From: Pseudomonas caricapapayae
GTDB lineage: Bacteria; Pseudomonadota; Gammaproteobacteria; Pseudomonadales; Pseudomonadaceae
Reading direction: 5' to 3'
DNA length: 64,000 nucleotides
Assembly (NCBI RefSeq): GCF_001400735.1
Contig: NZ_LJPW01000008.1
Coordinates: forward strand, 1 to 64,000
The stretch's first letter is position 1, and the number at the start of each line of letters is the position of its first letter. Below, one piece after another: positions 1 to 9,971 of the stretch. Under the pieces are notes generated by a model that was given only the letters and a program-made list of their open reading frames with translations, was not told where the DNA came from and did not search any database. Both the position numbers and the translations under genes were made by a program.

Positions 1-543
1 TTGTTCGAACAAATGGCGTTCGTCTTCGAGTACGAATGGGCCGCGTGCGCCAATGACCGCGCAGCGGTCGTTGCCGGGGTAGCTGTCCAGGGCTCTGAGT
101 GTCCAGAACTGGTGTGCCGGAATTTCACTCAGGTGCTGCAAGGGCTCGCGACCCAACGTGAACAGCGGACGCTTGAAGGGGGCCAGTGCGGTGACCAGTT
201 CTGCCCAGTCGGCCACTTCGCGCCAGTCATCACCCGCACCGGCCTGCCAGGCACTGCGGCGCAAGGCCCAGCAGGGAATGCCAGCCAGCCTGGCCGCACG
301 CGCTGCGTTGTGGCTGATCTGCGCGGCATACGGATGGGTCGCGTCCAGCAGTAAGTCGACGCCCTGTTCGCCAATGTACTGCGCCATGCCTTCGGCACCG
401 CCATAACCGCCGACCTTCAACTGGCAGGTCAGATCCGACGGCACCCGGCCCACGCCTGCCAGGCTGTAGATATGTTCAGGCCCGAGCGTTCTGGCAATCG
501 CCAGGGCCTCGGTAACGCCGCCCAGCAGCAGAATTCGTTTCAT
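1..543 (-). CDS. cobK: Precorrin-6A reductase CobK, 3' end beyond the window
   Basis: The visible 181 residues begin [18 protein letters not shown], a Rossmann-type nucleotide-binding start, and continue with [15 protein letters not shown], the conserved motif of CobK/CbiJ. The family uses NADPH to reduce precorrin-6A in corrin ring synthesis in the cytoplasm. The full family length is about 240-250 residues, so roughly 60 residues lie left of position 1. The ATG at 543 overlaps the TGA of cbiD in an ATGA arrangement, which indicates translational coupling in a cobL-cbiD-cobK operon. The frame is open to the window edge and shows no damage. The family call is secure. Confidence 0.93.
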   Translation of the reverse strand, partial: MKRILLLGGVTEALAIARTLGPEHIYSLAGVGRVPSDLTCQLKVGGYGGAEGMAQYIGEQGVDLLLDATHPYAAQISHNAARAARLAGIPCWALRRSAWQAGAGDDWREVADWAELVTALAPFKRPLFTLGREPLQHLSEIPAHQFWTLRALDSYPGNDRCAVIGARGPFVLEDERHLFEQ

Positions 544-1652
544 GCGTGTTTCCCCTCTTGCAAGACGCCCGCCTGACCGACGATTCCACCCTGGCGGTCG
601 ATGGCAAAGACCTCGACCCGGACCTGCGCAGGCACCACGCTGCGGGCAAACGCCAGCGCATGACGACACACTTCATCACCCAGCGGCACACCCGCCGCAG
701 CGCTCATCGCCAGCGCCTGCTGACTGGTATTGGCATCGCGAATCTGCAGTTGCAGGCCTGCGTCCGCGCCGATATCCGCTGCCCACCGGGCCAGTTGCGG
801 CAGATCGATGCTCGAGTGGCGGCTGTGCAGGTCCATGTGGCCGGCTGCCAGCTTGCTGATCTTGCCGAAGCCGCCACAGAGGCTCAACTTATCCACAGGC
901 ACCTTGCGCAGATGCTTGAGCACTGCGCCGACAAAATCGCCCATCTCGATCAGGGCGATATCGGGAATGTTGTACACGCGGCGCATGGTGTCTTCGCTGG
1001 CGTTGCCGGTGCAGGCGGCAATATGTCGGTAGCCGTTGGTGGTGGCGACGTCGATACCCTGGTGGATTGACGCGATGTAGGCCGCGCAGGAGAAGGGGCG
1101 AACAATTCCGCTGGTGCCGAGAATCGACAGCCCTCCGAGAATGCCGAGGCGCGGGTTCATGGTCTTGAGCGCCAGTGCTTCACCACCCTCGACACCGATC
1201 GTGACCTCGAAACCGCCGCTGTAGCCTTGTTCTTCAGCCAGCCGCAGCAGGTGCTCGGTCATCATGCGTCGGGGCACCGGGTTAATGGCCGGCTCACCCA
1301 CTGCCAGCACCAGACCAGGGCGGGTCACGGTGCCGACGCCGGTGCCTGCGATGAAGTGCACACCAAGTGCGTCTTTCAGCCTGACGCGCGCAAATACCAG
1401 CGCGCCGTGGGTCACGTCAGGGTCATCGCCGGCGTCCTTGAGCGTTCCGGCTTCGGCAACGTTATCCACGACCCGGCAGAATTCCAGACGCATCTGCACC
1501 TGTTTGCCCTTGGGCAACACGATCTCCACCGCATCGCTGACCTGCCCACTGAGCAACAGTCGCGCCGCCGCGAGGCTGGTTGCGGTGGCGCAACTGCCAG
1601 TGGTCAGGCCACTGCGCAATGGCGCAGGCTGTTCGGCGGTTTCTTCGCGCAT
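540..1652 (-). CDS. cbiD: Cobalt-precorrin-5B C1-methyltransferase type protein CbiD
   Basis: A 370-residue protein with the N-terminal CbiD signature [19 protein letters not shown] and later [10 protein letters not shown] and [10 protein letters not shown]. CbiD methylates C1 with loss of the C20 fragment in the anaerobic pathway. In Pseudomonas, which otherwise carries the aerobic set (CobG, CobK), CbiD is found where CobF would be expected. The open frame runs further upstream, but the ATG at 1652 touches the cobL stop (TGATG), as expected inside an operon, and gives the normal family length. It is translationally coupled to cobL upstream and cobK downstream. Confidence 0.93.
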   Translation of the reverse strand: MREETAEQPAPLRSGLTTGSCATATSLAAARLLLSGQVSDAVEIVLPKGKQVQMRLEFCRVVDNVAEAGTLKDAGDDPDVTHGALVFARVRLKDALGVHFIAGTGVGTVTRPGLVLAVGEPAINPVPRRMMTEHLLRLAEEQGYSGGFEVTIGVEGGEALALKTMNPRLGILGGLSILGTSGIVRPFSCAAYIASIHQGIDVATTNGYRHIAACTGNASEDTMRRVYNIPDIALIEMGDFVGAVLKHLRKVPVDKLSLCGGFGKISKLAAGHMDLHSRHSSIDLPQLARWAADIGADAGLQLQIRDANTSQQALAMSAAAGVPLGDEVCRHALAFARSVVPAQVRVEVFAIDRQGGIVGQAGVLQEGKHA

Positions 1653-2854
1653 CAGGGTTTGACTACGTCCAGCAGAGTGATCGGCAAGGCCTGGCGCCAC
1701 GTGTCGAACTCGCCAAGGGGTTGCGCGTGGGCGACGTGAATACGCGTCAGTTCGCCGCCATGCCGCTCGCGCCAGGCCATGAGTGCAGCTTCGCTTTGCA
1801 GGGTGACGGCATTGGCGACCAGCCTCCCGCCGGAGCGCAACTGCTCCCAGCAGGTTTCCAGTACGCCGATACGGGTCACGCCACCGCCGATGAAAATCGC
1901 ATCCGGTCGTTCCAGACCGTTCAGCGCCTGTGGCGCGCTGCCACGTACCAGTTGCAGGCCGGGCACGCCCAATGCGTCGCGATTGAATTCGATCAGTTGC
2001 TGACGGTCTTCGTCCGCTTCGATGGCCATGGCCCGGCAGGTCGGGTGCGCACGCATCCATTCGATGCCGATAGAACCGCAGCCCGCGCCGACATCCCACA
2101 GCAGCTCGCCCGGTACAGGCGCGAGGCGGGCCAGGGTGATGGCCCGCACGTCGCGTTTGGTGAGCTGACCGTCATGCTCGAACGCACTGTCCGGCAGGCC
2201 CGCCAACGTGCTCAGGCGCAGTGCGCTGGCGTCGGCGCGACAATCAATGGCAACCAGGTTCAGGGCAGCAATATCGGGGTTGCCCCATTCACTGGCCAGC
2301 CCTTCAACGCGCCGCTCGGCTTCGCCACCCAGATGTTCGAGGACGGTCATGCAGCTCGGGCCAAAGCCTCGCTCGCGCAACAAACCGGCGATCATTGCGG
2401 GGCTGCTGCCATCGTTGCTCAGCACCAACAGACGCACGCCATGATGGAAATGCGCGTTCAGCGCGGCCACCGGTCTGGCAACCACCGACAGGGTGACAAC
2501 GTCCTGCAGCGGCCAGCCCAGGCGGGCGGCAGCCAGTGAAAAAGAGGAGGGCGCAGGCAGAATGCGCATTTCATCGATGGCGACCACGCGTGCAAGGCTG
2601 GCTCCGACGCCGAACAGCATGGGATCGCCACTGGCCAGCACGCAGATTTCGGCACCGCGTTGCTCCAGCACCGGGTTCAGCGAGAACGGACTGGGCCACG
2701 CACGCCGTTCTGCACGGATACACGGCGGCAGCAACGCCAGCTGGCGCGGGCCGCCGAACACCTGATCGGCGTGCAGCAGGGCGTGTCGGGCGTTCTTGCC
2801 CAGTCCCTTGTAACCGTCTTCTCCGATTCCCACGACTGTCAGCCACGGTGACAT
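1652..2854 (-). CDS. cobL: Precorrin-6Y C5,15-methyltransferase (decarboxylating) CobL
   Basis: A 400-residue two-domain enzyme. The N-terminal half (about 1-195) is a CbiE-type tetrapyrrole methylase with [12 protein letters not shown] and ASGDPMLFG. The C-terminal half is a CbiT-type class I SAM methyltransferase with the glycine-rich loop [13 protein letters not shown]. The fused protein methylates C5 and C15 of precorrin-6Y and removes the C12 acetate carboxyl, giving precorrin-8. It is the first gene of the minus-strand cob operon, divergent from cobG with a 117 bp shared gap. Confidence 0.94.
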   Translation of the reverse strand: MSPWLTVVGIGEDGYKGLGKNARHALLHADQVFGGPRQLALLPPCIRAERRAWPSPFSLNPVLEQRGAEICVLASGDPMLFGVGASLARVVAIDEMRILPAPSSFSLAAARLGWPLQDVVTLSVVARPVAALNAHFHHGVRLLVLSNDGSSPAMIAGLLRERGFGPSCMTVLEHLGGEAERRVEGLASEWGNPDIAALNLVAIDCRADASALRLSTLAGLPDSAFEHDGQLTKRDVRAITLARLAPVPGELLWDVGAGCGSIGIEWMRAHPTCRAMAIEADEDRQQLIEFNRDALGVPGLQLVRGSAPQALNGLERPDAIFIGGGVTRIGVLETCWEQLRSGGRLVANAVTLQSEAALMAWRERHGGELTRIHVAHAQPLGEFDTWRQALPITLLDVVKP

Positions 2855-2894
2855 GTAACTACCTCAATCCGAACTTCCGACAGAGCGCCTTTTC

Positions 2895-2917
2895 ATGCCT
2901 GCGGACAAAGCAGGCAT
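2895..2917. promoter_or_regulatory. Perfect 8-bp inverted repeat between divergent cobL and cobG
   Basis: ATGCCTGC and GCAGGCAT form a perfect 8-bp inverted repeat around a 7-nt spacer, in the 117 bp gap between cobL and cobG. The right arm runs into CATAAT (2915-2920), a possible -10 box for cobG. The position would suit an operator for both operons or a small RNA hairpin. The sequence shows only the symmetry. Binding by any regulator is inferred. Confidence 0.5.
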
Positions 2918-2971
2918 AATACCGCGCCCGACGGGGTACAAGTGCTCTAATCCACGTCCAGTTCATACCGG

Positions 2972-4321
2972 GTGATCCATTTGAACGAGCCGCAGTCCGC
3001 TCGCACATCCTCTGCAACGCTACGCCCCTCGGCCTGCCCGGGGTTGCTGCGCATCGTCCCGGCACTGGACGGCGGGATCTGCCGGATCAAGCTGGCGGGC
3101 GGAGTTATCACCAGCGCTCAGGCCACGGCGGTCGCCGAAGCTGCGCAGACTTATGCGCAGGGTGTTATCGAAGCCACCAACCGCGCCAATCTGCAGATTC
3201 GCGGCATCGGTGCCGATCACGACGGGCTGATAGCATCGCTGATGGCGGCCGGGCTTGGTCCGGCCAACCCTGCCAGCGACGATGTGCGCAACCTGATGCT
3301 CAGCCCGACCGCCGGGCTGGACCCGCAGATGCTGTTCGATGCCCGGCCGCTGGCGGCGCAGATTCTCGATGCGCTGGAAAGTCACCCGCGTTTTCACGAG
3401 CTGTCACCCAAATTCGCGTTGTCGCTGGATGCAGGTGAAGCATTGATAATGCTGGAACATCCACATGATGTATGGCTGTCGGCGTTGAAACTCGAGGACG
3501 AGGTGCTGCTGGCGTTCGGCCTGGCCGGTTGCCCGGCTCATGATCAGCCAGTTGCCGCTGTGCCTCTGGCTCAGGGAAAGAAGCTGGTGATCGCGCTGCT
3601 GGAGCTGTTTCTCGATCTGGCCCGTCCGCAACACACGCGTATGCGCCATCTGCTGGCTGAGGTAGCGATCGACGATGTGTTGCGCCGGCTTTCGACCCGA
3701 CTCGACTGTACGTTGCGGGTTGATCACGCGATCACCCGGTGGCGACGTCCGGCAACTCAGGGCAATCGCCATATCGGCGTTTATCCACAGGCACAGCCGG
3801 ATCAAGTGGCAGTGGGCGCTGTTGTACCGTTAGGGCGCCTTGATGCGGCGACGCTTTCCCGTGTCGCGCAACTGGCTGCCGATCAGGGCGACGGCACCTT
3901 GCGCCTGACGCCCTGGCAGAGCCTGTTGTTGCCCAATGTGCCGGTCGAGCAAGCGGCTGTGGTGATGGATGCGTTGCAGTCTGCGGGTCTCCTGTGTTCG
4001 GCTCGGCAACCGCTGGCGCAGATGCTCGCGTGCACCGGTTCTGCCGGTTGCGCAAAGGGACTGGCCGATACCAAGGCTGATGCACTGCAACTGGCTGCCG
4101 GTCTGACGGCCAGCCAGGCCGTCCATCTGAGTGGCTGCACGCGCTCCTGTGCCGCGGCCCACGTCGCGCCAGTCACCCTGCTGGCCGTCTCGCCCGGCCG
4201 TTACGACCTTTATTTTCGCGACGCAGCCCACTCCGGTTTCGGTGTACTGCGCGCGCGTGACCTTACTATTGAAGCAGTCGGTGCGCAGTTGAACGCCGAC
4301 TCACGGAGCAGCATTGCATGA
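2972..4321 (+). CDS. cobG: Precorrin-3B synthase CobG
   Basis: A 449-residue member of the nitrite/sulfite reductase fold family. The C-terminal part has the iron-sulfur/siroheme-type cysteine pattern CTGSAGC followed by SGCTRSC. CobG uses O2 to hydroxylate and ring-lactonise precorrin-3A, so it marks the aerobic cobalamin route. The start is uncertain: the frame begins with GTG at 2972 (MIHLNEPQ), and a TTG lies at 2981; no good ribosome site or ATG is nearby. Its TGA overlaps the ATG of cobH by 4 bases, so cobGHIJ form a coupled operon. Confidence 0.92.
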   Translation: MIHLNEPQSARTSSATLRPSACPGLLRIVPALDGGICRIKLAGGVITSAQATAVAEAAQTYAQGVIEATNRANLQIRGIGADHDGLIASLMAAGLGPANPASDDVRNLMLSPTAGLDPQMLFDARPLAAQILDALESHPRFHELSPKFALSLDAGEALIMLEHPHDVWLSALKLEDEVLLAFGLAGCPAHDQPVAAVPLAQGKKLVIALLELFLDLARPQHTRMRHLLAEVAIDDVLRRLSTRLDCTLRVDHAITRWRRPATQGNRHIGVYPQAQPDQVAVGAVVPLGRLDAATLSRVAQLAADQGDGTLRLTPWQSLLLPNVPVEQAAVVMDALQSAGLLCSARQPLAQMLACTGSAGCAKGLADTKADALQLAAGLTASQAVHLSGCTRSCAAAHVAPVTLLAVSPGRYDLYFRDAAHSGFGVLRARDLTIEAVGAQLNADSRSSIA

Positions 4322-4944
4322 TTGATTACATCCGCGATGGTCAGGAGATATATCGCAACTCCTTCTCGATCATTCGCGCCGAAGCGCGCCTGGACACGAT
4401 CCCCGCCGACCTGGAAAAACTCGCCGTGCGCGTGATCCATGCCTGCGGGATGGTCGAAGTCATCGAAGACCTGCGCTTCTCGCCAGGTGCCGGTACGGCC
4501 GGGCGCAATGCCCTGGCGGCGGGTGCGCCGATCCTGTGCGATGCGCGCATGGTCTCCGAAGGCATCACCCGTACCCGGCTGCCCGCCAACAACCCGATCA
4601 TCTGCACATTGCATGACGACGGTGTACGCGAAATGGCCCTTGAACTGGGCAACACGCGCTCCGCCGTGGCGCTTGAACGGTGGCGTCCGCACCTGGAAGG
4701 CAGCGTGGTAGTGATCGGCAACGCACCCACCGCGTTGTTCTACCTGCTGGAAATGCTTGATGCCGGAGCGCCGAAACCTGCCTTGATTCTTGGCTTTCCG
4801 GTCGGCTTTGTCGGTGCTGCCGAGTCCAAGGCCATGCTTGCCGCAGACAGCCGGGGTGTACCGTTCGTGATCATGCAGGGCCGTCGTGGCGGCAGCGCCA
4901 TGGCTGTGGCCGCTGTCAACGCACTGGCCACGGAGATCGAATGA
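4318..4944 (+). CDS. cobH: Precorrin-8X methylmutase CobH
   Basis: A 208-residue protein with the family's catalytic histidine in [10 protein letters not shown] (His41), which moves the methyl group from C11 to C12 of precorrin-8X to form hydrogenobyrinate. Further family blocks are PILCDARMV and [13 protein letters not shown]. Length is normal for CobH/CbiC. It overlaps cobG by 4 bases and cobI by 4 bases, which shows tight coupling. Confidence 0.95.
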   Translation: MIDYIRDGQEIYRNSFSIIRAEARLDTIPADLEKLAVRVIHACGMVEVIEDLRFSPGAGTAGRNALAAGAPILCDARMVSEGITRTRLPANNPIICTLHDDGVREMALELGNTRSAVALERWRPHLEGSVVVIGNAPTALFYLLEMLDAGAPKPALILGFPVGFVGAAESKAMLAADSRGVPFVIMQGRRGGSAMAVAAVNALATEIE

Positions 4945-5675
4945 TGCAGGCTCGCGGTCGATTGATTGGCCTGGGCGTCGGTCCCGGCGACCCGGAACTG
5001 ATCACCGTCAAAGCTCTGCGTCTGCTGCGTGAGTCGCCCGTGGTGGCGTACTTCGTGGCCAAGGGTAAAAAGGGCAACGCATTCGGCATTATCGAAGCGC
5101 ACCTGCAGGACGTTCAGACCTTGATGCCGCTGGTCTACCCGGTTACCACCGAAGCATTGCCTGCACCGTTGTCCTACGAAAAAGTCATCAGCGACTTCTA
5201 CGACGAGTCCAGCCTGCACATTGCAGCACACCTGGACGCCGGACGTGATGTGGCGGTGATCTGCGAAGGCGATCCGTTCTTCTACGGTTCTTACATGTAC
5301 CTGCACGATCGTCTCGCCGAGCGCTTTGAGGCTGAAGTGATCCCGGGCGTGTGCTCGATGCTGGGGGGCGCTTCGGTGCTGGGTGCGCCACTGGTGTATC
5401 GCAACCAGAGCCTGTCGGTGTTGTCCGGCGTGCTGTCCCATGACGACCTGAAACGCAAGCTGGCCGACGCCGATGCGGCGGTGATCATGAAACTGGGACG
5501 CAACTTCCACAAGGTACGCGAGGTTCTGACCGAACTGGGCATGGCCGGGCGCGCGCTGTATGTCGAGCGCGCCACGATGGCCAATCAGAAAATCGTGCCA
5601 CTGGATCAGGTAGACCCGATGTCTTCGCCGTATTTTTCGCTGATTATCGTCCCTGGCGACAGGTGGCAAGGCTGA
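4941..5675 (+). CDS. cobI: Precorrin-2 C20-methyltransferase CobI
   Basis: A 244-residue tetrapyrrole methylase. [18 protein letters not shown] near the N-terminus forms the SAM/substrate site, and [14 protein letters not shown] is the second conserved block. It adds the C20 methyl group to precorrin-2, committing uroporphyrinogen-derived tetrapyrrole to the corrin branch. The ATG overlaps the cobH stop. The frame has two adjacent ATG codons (MMQARG), and either could be used. Confidence 0.95.
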   Translation: MMQARGRLIGLGVGPGDPELITVKALRLLRESPVVAYFVAKGKKGNAFGIIEAHLQDVQTLMPLVYPVTTEALPAPLSYEKVISDFYDESSLHIAAHLDAGRDVAVICEGDPFFYGSYMYLHDRLAERFEAEVIPGVCSMLGGASVLGAPLVYRNQSLSVLSGVLSHDDLKRKLADADAAVIMKLGRNFHKVREVLTELGMAGRALYVERATMANQKIVPLDQVDPMSSPYFSLIIVPGDRWQG

Positions 5676-7378
5676 TGACTCTCAATACTCCGGCCATCGT
5701 CATCCTCGGCAATGGCAGCCTTGCTACTGCGCGGCGCATTCAGCAGATGTTTCCCGATGCGCTGATTCATGGTCTGGCCGAGCGTGTGCAGGGTGCCGAC
5801 AGCACTTACAGCGAGTTTGGCGCGCTGCTGCGTCAGTTGTACCAACACAACACTCCCATCATTGCCCTTTGCGCTGCGGGCATCGTGATCCGCACGCTGG
5901 CCCCGTTGCTGCTGGAGAAAGGTGCCGAACCGCCGGTCCTCGCCGTCGCCGAAGACGGCAGCGCGGTGGTGCCCTTGCTGGGCGGCCTCGGCGGGGTGAA
6001 TGTCCTGGCGCGCAGTATCGCGAGCGGGCTGGGTGTTTCGCCCGCAATTACTACCAGCGGCGAGTTGCGTTTCGGCACCTGCCTGCTCAACCCGCCGAGC
6101 GGCTATGCACTGGGCGATCTGGAGCTGGGCAAACGTTTTGTTTCCGACCTGTTGTCCGGCGAGCCCGTGCGCATCGAAGGCGAGGCTCCGTGGCTGGCCC
6201 AGGCGCAATTGCCCGAGGATCCACACGCCGCGCTGGCGATCCATGTCGGCAGTACGGTGCGCGAGCCTTCGGTCAATGAATTGCTGATCTACCCGCGCAA
6301 TGTACTCGTTGCCGTGACTGACATGACCGATGAACTGGCTGACAGCGTACGCTCGGCCCTGCGCGACGCACGTATTGCGCGTCAGTCCCTGGCCTGCCTG
6401 CTGGCCGCAGAGGAGCAGATGGCCAATGGGCATTTGCATCAGGCCGCTGCCGAGTTGAATGTGCCTGTACGGTTCGCCACTGCCGGCTCGGCCCGCGAGA
6501 TGGCGATGAACGCTGTACCGCAACTGTTGCCACCGGCCTGCGTCGACGACAACCTGTCGATTGCCGTGGCCGCTCAACCGCTGGACGTGCAGAGCATCGG
6601 ACGCAAGCGCGGCCGGCTTGCCGTCATTGGCCTGGGTCCCGGTGCGGCAGACCTTATGGTGCCCGCGGTCAAGGCTGAGCTGGCCTGTGCCAATGATGTG
6701 CTGGGGTATGAAACCTACGTTCGCATGGCGGGGCCGTTTCGTGCCGATCAGGTGCTGCATTGCACCGATAATCGTGAGGAAATGATGCGTGCCCGGCATG
6801 CCTTCAAACTCGCTGCGCAGGGCCGCTCGGTGGTCGTGGTGTCGTCCGGTGATCCGGGCGTCTTCGCCATGGCTTCGGCGGTACTTGAAGCGCTGCATGA
6901 GTCAGACAACGAGCACTGGCATGCCGTCGAGCTGGAAATTCTGCCGGGTGTCTCGGCTTCTCTGGCAACAGCAGCCCAGGCGGGCGCTCCGTTGGGGCAT
7001 GATTTCTGCGTGCTGTCGCTCTCCGACAACCTCAAGCCCTGGGAAATCATCGAAAAGCGTCTGGACCTCGCCTGTCATGCAGATCTTGCGCTGGCCTTCT
7101 ACAACCCGATTTCCCGCTCCCGACCCTGGCAACTGGGGCGCGCGCTGGAGATTGTCCGCCAACATCGTATTTCTGAAACACCCGTTACGCTGGGGCGCGA
7201 CATCGGCCGACCTGGCCAGACACTGCGCGTCATTACGCTGGGTGAACTGACACCGGAACAGGTGGACATGCGAACCATGGTGTTGATCGGCTCTTCTCTG
7301 ACGTGCACGTTTCCTCGCAGTGAAGGTGGCAAGTGGGTCTACACGCCGCGTTGGTATGGCGAAAAACCTACAGCATGA
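5675..7378 (+). CDS. cobJ: CbiG/CobE-CobJ fusion: precorrin-3B C17-methyltransferase
   Basis: A protein of about 567 residues with two fused parts. The N-terminal 300 residues resemble CbiG/CobE (GIVIRTLAPLL, GGLGGVNVLAR), a region linked to opening of the ring lactone or an accessory role. The C-terminal part is CobJ/CbiH, a SAM-dependent methylase (VIGLGPGAADLMVPA, VSSGDPGVFAMAS) that methylates C17 and contracts the ring. A GTG at 5663 is in frame, but the ATG at 5675 touches the cobI stop (TGATG) and is preferred. The same fusion occurs in P. aeruginosa CobJ as I recall it. Confidence 0.92.
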   Translation: MTLNTPAIVILGNGSLATARRIQQMFPDALIHGLAERVQGADSTYSEFGALLRQLYQHNTPIIALCAAGIVIRTLAPLLLEKGAEPPVLAVAEDGSAVVPLLGGLGGVNVLARSIASGLGVSPAITTSGELRFGTCLLNPPSGYALGDLELGKRFVSDLLSGEPVRIEGEAPWLAQAQLPEDPHAALAIHVGSTVREPSVNELLIYPRNVLVAVTDMTDELADSVRSALRDARIARQSLACLLAAEEQMANGHLHQAAAELNVPVRFATAGSAREMAMNAVPQLLPPACVDDNLSIAVAAQPLDVQSIGRKRGRLAVIGLGPGAADLMVPAVKAELACANDVLGYETYVRMAGPFRADQVLHCTDNREEMMRARHAFKLAAQGRSVVVVSSGDPGVFAMASAVLEALHESDNEHWHAVELEILPGVSASLATAAQAGAPLGHDFCVLSLSDNLKPWEIIEKRLDLACHADLALAFYNPISRSRPWQLGRALEIVRQHRISETPVTLGRDIGRPGQTLRVITLGELTPEQVDMRTMVLIGSSLTCTFPRSEGGKWVYTPRWYGEKPTA

Positions 7379-7727
7379 GCCCAGTGGGCTGTCATGCATG
7401 CGTTGGATTTGTTGTGAGAAAGTTCTGAAACCCCTAAGCGGTACAAGGCATTCAGGCCGTATATTTTGGCTTGGGTGCCTGAGTGAATTGGCACTGTTCA
7501 AACTGCCAGGCTTGTGGCCTGTTTCCCTGTCCTGCCACTGAATGTTCTCTCGTCCGCGATTCACCGGGCGCGGCACTCTGATTGAATTTTGAGCACGTTA
7601 CTGAGTGCAGGTCCGACTCGTCCTGAAGACATCAGTGTTTCGTTTGTATCTGCTGGAAAAACAGCCTGATTTATTTCGTTAGTCTCGTTTCGGTCCCTCA
7701 GGACTCATGAATTAAAGGACTAATGAA
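7379..7727. other. Intergenic region between cobJ and the four-paralogue cluster
   Basis: This 349 bp gap holds no convincing gene. A 6-bp palindrome AGCCCA-G-TGGGCT overlaps the cobJ stop (7378-7390), and a weak hairpin CAGGC-TTGTG-GCCTG at 7507-7521 is followed by TTT, a possible cobJ terminator. The last 180 bp are AT-richer than the surroundings and must carry the promoter of the paralogue cluster, but I cannot place a clear -35/-10 pair. A ribosome site AAAGGAC lies just before the ATG at 7728. Confidence 0.5.
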
Positions 7728-8549
7728 ATGAACCAGGAAAATACAATGAGCACTACTGACAATCTTGATTACCTTGCCGCCTGTGAGCTGGCTGAATGCC
7801 CAGCATCGTTGATCGCGTACGCAGTATCCAGACAGCCCGAATTACTGCGGGCAAGTGATGTGACTGATTCCGTCTCCGATGATGAACGTTCTCAGGGCGC
7901 AGTGGTTGCGAGCAATCTGGTGGCGTTTGCCGAGGGTATGTCGCGCCAGAGCAAGGAAGACGTCATGGACTCTTTTCTGTTCGCCACCCTTGCGGCCAAC
8001 AAGGCGTTCAACGCTGAAACGCAAGCCGAGAAGTGGTATGGCAAATTCAACGAAGTACTCTCGAAGACTGGCTGGCTCTCCACCCGCTGGAACTATGCCC
8101 GTTACCGTGCGACCCAGCAGCGCTTTACCATGGACGAAGTCGGCCTCGAGGTTCTTGGCTCGGCCGTTACGACTGCCGCATTACCAGGGCCTGCATCGTT
8201 GCTGATGCTCAAGGTCGCTGCAGATGCCGTCGCTGCGCTGAAAGCCAGAGAAGAGCCTCTGCGCCTGTTCGAAGGCCAGACCAAAACACACCGCGGTGGC
8301 AGTTTCCGGATTGCCTCTTGTATCGAAGATGACAAGACCGTGAATCTGGCCATGGGTGCGGTCAGCTTCCAGGCCGACAGCGATGTCACCAATGTCCTGT
8401 TCTGGGAGTGGCAGGATACCCATGTCAGTACCTGGAAGGGTGAGGACAACCTTGTGCTCAATGCGAGGCTGTATGCACGTCATCGTGATCTGATCCAGCA
8501 GAGGCTGGGTGACAGCGCCAAAAGCGCGATCGCAGAGTTTGATATCTGA
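7728..8549 (+). CDS. Unknown protein, tandem paralogue 1 of 4
   Basis: A 273-residue protein that I do not recognise. It has no signal peptide and no catalytic motif I can name. It shares a pattern with the next three genes: an N-terminal helix of the form D-V-x3-L-x4-L-x-A ending in a tryptophan (EDVMDSFLFATLAANK, then EKW), and a C-terminal part with GGSFRIASC, a hydrophobic strand VLFWEWQ, and YARHRDLIQQRL. It is the longest copy, with an extra N-terminal segment of about 70 residues and an Ala/Leu-rich middle (about 140-170). Start: ATG at 7728 has AAAGGAC upstream; an internal ATG at 7746 is also possible. Confidence 0.75.
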   Translation: MNQENTMSTTDNLDYLAACELAECPASLIAYAVSRQPELLRASDVTDSVSDDERSQGAVVASNLVAFAEGMSRQSKEDVMDSFLFATLAANKAFNAETQAEKWYGKFNEVLSKTGWLSTRWNYARYRATQQRFTMDEVGLEVLGSAVTTAALPGPASLLMLKVAADAVAALKAREEPLRLFEGQTKTHRGGSFRIASCIEDDKTVNLAMGAVSFQADSDVTNVLFWEWQDTHVSTWKGEDNLVLNARLYARHRDLIQQRLGDSAKSAIAEFDI

Positions 8550-8604
8550 TTTTTTTGCGGAGGCACAGGTCGCCTCCGCGTTCGGGATAAAAGGAATTTT
8601 CCCC

Positions 8605-9306
8605 ATGAAGCAGGAACTGAATGCCGTTGTCGTCAACGCAGGCTGCGTGCTGTTTTTTTCCGCTCCGCAGCAGGCCGTCCCGAAAAACGATGTGCTGGAT
8701 TCGCTGTTGTATGTGCAGCTGGCCGCATCAAAGCAGCACCCCAAGTTTGCCGAATTCGAAAAATGGAATGAAACCCGTCTCGCAGCGGCCCTGCGTTTCG
8801 GCTGGGTGCTTAATGCCAGTGAACATGTCAGCGAGCCCTTGCGTGCAGGGGCTGCTGCCCGGACAGCATGGAGCTGCATGGCGGAGGCCCTCACGCACAG
8901 TGTGCCACCGGAGGATCTTCAGCGCGCAGAGGTCTTGATGCGCAAGGTTTGCAGTCAGCGAGCCGGTGACACAGCGCTTCGGCTGTTGCGCAGTCAGACG
9001 CTACAGAGCGGCTTGAATCATGCGGGAAAGTTGCAGGTCAATGTGGTCCTGCAACTGGGTTTTGTCGACGCCCGACGCAACCTGACGCTGGCGCAGCTTA
9101 ATGTCGCCACACACCAGCCGTTGTCATCCGGTTTTCTTTTCGATGTGCTCGAGCCGCAAAGTATATACGGCAACGTCGCTGTGACCGTCTATACCATGCA
9201 ATTGCTCGAAAAGGTCTATTCACGGTTTCGCGAAAGTATCGACACGGCGCTTTCGAGCAAGCGTGCGGGGCTGATCATGTCGCTTGGGGAGCACCCTGAT
9301 GTCTGA
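8605..9306 (+). CDS. Unknown protein, tandem paralogue 2 of 4
   Basis: A 233-residue protein, the most diverged of the four tandem copies. It keeps the N-terminal pattern NDVLDSLLYVQLAASK followed by EKW and a C-terminal hydrophobic strand region, but lacks the SFQ-x2-PC motif seen in copies 3 and 4. The open frame extends upstream to 8509, but the ATG at 8605 has AAGGAA at a good distance and makes the protein start at a sensible place. It begins 55 bp after copy 1 and overlaps copy 3 by 8 bp, so the four genes look like one transcription unit. No function can be assigned. Confidence 0.72.
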   Translation: MKQELNAVVVNAGCVLFFSAPQQAVPKNDVLDSLLYVQLAASKQHPKFAEFEKWNETRLAAALRFGWVLNASEHVSEPLRAGAAARTAWSCMAEALTHSVPPEDLQRAEVLMRKVCSQRAGDTALRLLRSQTLQSGLNHAGKLQVNVVLQLGFVDARRNLTLAQLNVATHQPLSSGFLFDVLEPQSIYGNVAVTVYTMQLLEKVYSRFRESIDTALSSKRAGLIMSLGEHPDV

Positions 9307-9934
9307 TCCGGATGAAACCCTGCTGGCAGGCTCCAGCCTGCTGTCCTTTGCCCGGAACGTCGAACCTGATTTACGCGAGGACATACTGAGCTGTCTGCAA
9401 TACGCCCGGCTTGTCGCAACGGATCGCTACTCCCCTGGCAGGGCCTGGCGTGCATGGCTGAATGCTTACCTGCACGCCATTCTTGCCAATGGCGGGCGGC
9501 GCAGCGCAGGGCTCAACGACGTACATCTGAAAATTCACAGTTTCAGGGATGTTGGCAAATTGCAGCTTCCAGTGATCGATAACACCGTTGAGCTTGGCCA
9601 GTTATACCGCAGTTCGTTCGACAGACTACTGAGCAGTGATCACGCGAAAACGTTTTTCAGCAGTTGGTTTACGTCTGGACGTTCTGAAAGCTTCCAACTC
9701 ATGCCCTGCGTAATGCACAGCGAAGACGAAGTGACGATTCTCATGTGCAGTGTGCAGATGACAACATTGGCGTTGAGACCTGCGCTTCATTTCTGGCAGG
9801 TACTTGGAGGGGAAATGCGCGTGCATGCTGTCGGTACGGCGTTCCGGTTCAGTCGCCAGAGCTTCGGACCTTTTCGCCAGACTGTTCAGGACGCCCTGAC
9901 TGGTCGTGCCGTAGCCGAAATAATCAGGCTCTAG
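9299..9934 (+). CDS. Unknown protein, tandem paralogue 3 of 4
   Basis: A 211-residue protein with REDILSCLQYARLVATDR and a following tryptophan, then a C-terminal block SFQLMPCVMHSEDEVTILMC that aligns well with SFQVVPCEKYEHDRILLLLC of copy 4. Both proteins are 211 residues and end in a similar GRA-containing tail (DALTGRAVAEIIRL and YLDGRAQGLVRAALI). The ATG at 9299 lies inside the end of copy 2 (8-base overlap) behind GGGGAG, which supports coupled translation. There is no signal peptide, so it is probably cytoplasmic. The family is unknown to me. Confidence 0.75.
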   Translation: MSDPDETLLAGSSLLSFARNVEPDLREDILSCLQYARLVATDRYSPGRAWRAWLNAYLHAILANGGRRSAGLNDVHLKIHSFRDVGKLQLPVIDNTVELGQLYRSSFDRLLSSDHAKTFFSSWFTSGRSESFQLMPCVMHSEDEVTILMCSVQMTTLALRPALHFWQVLGGEMRVHAVGTAFRFSRQSFGPFRQTVQDALTGRAVAEIIRL

Positions 9935-9971
9935 CAATGTGGTCAGGCGCCCAGGGAAGGGAGTAACGCAA

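Noticed and set aside
2855..2971. Cobalamin riboswitch in the cobL-cobG gap
   Set aside because: The 117 bp gap is too short and I could not find the conserved B12-box GCCACTG.
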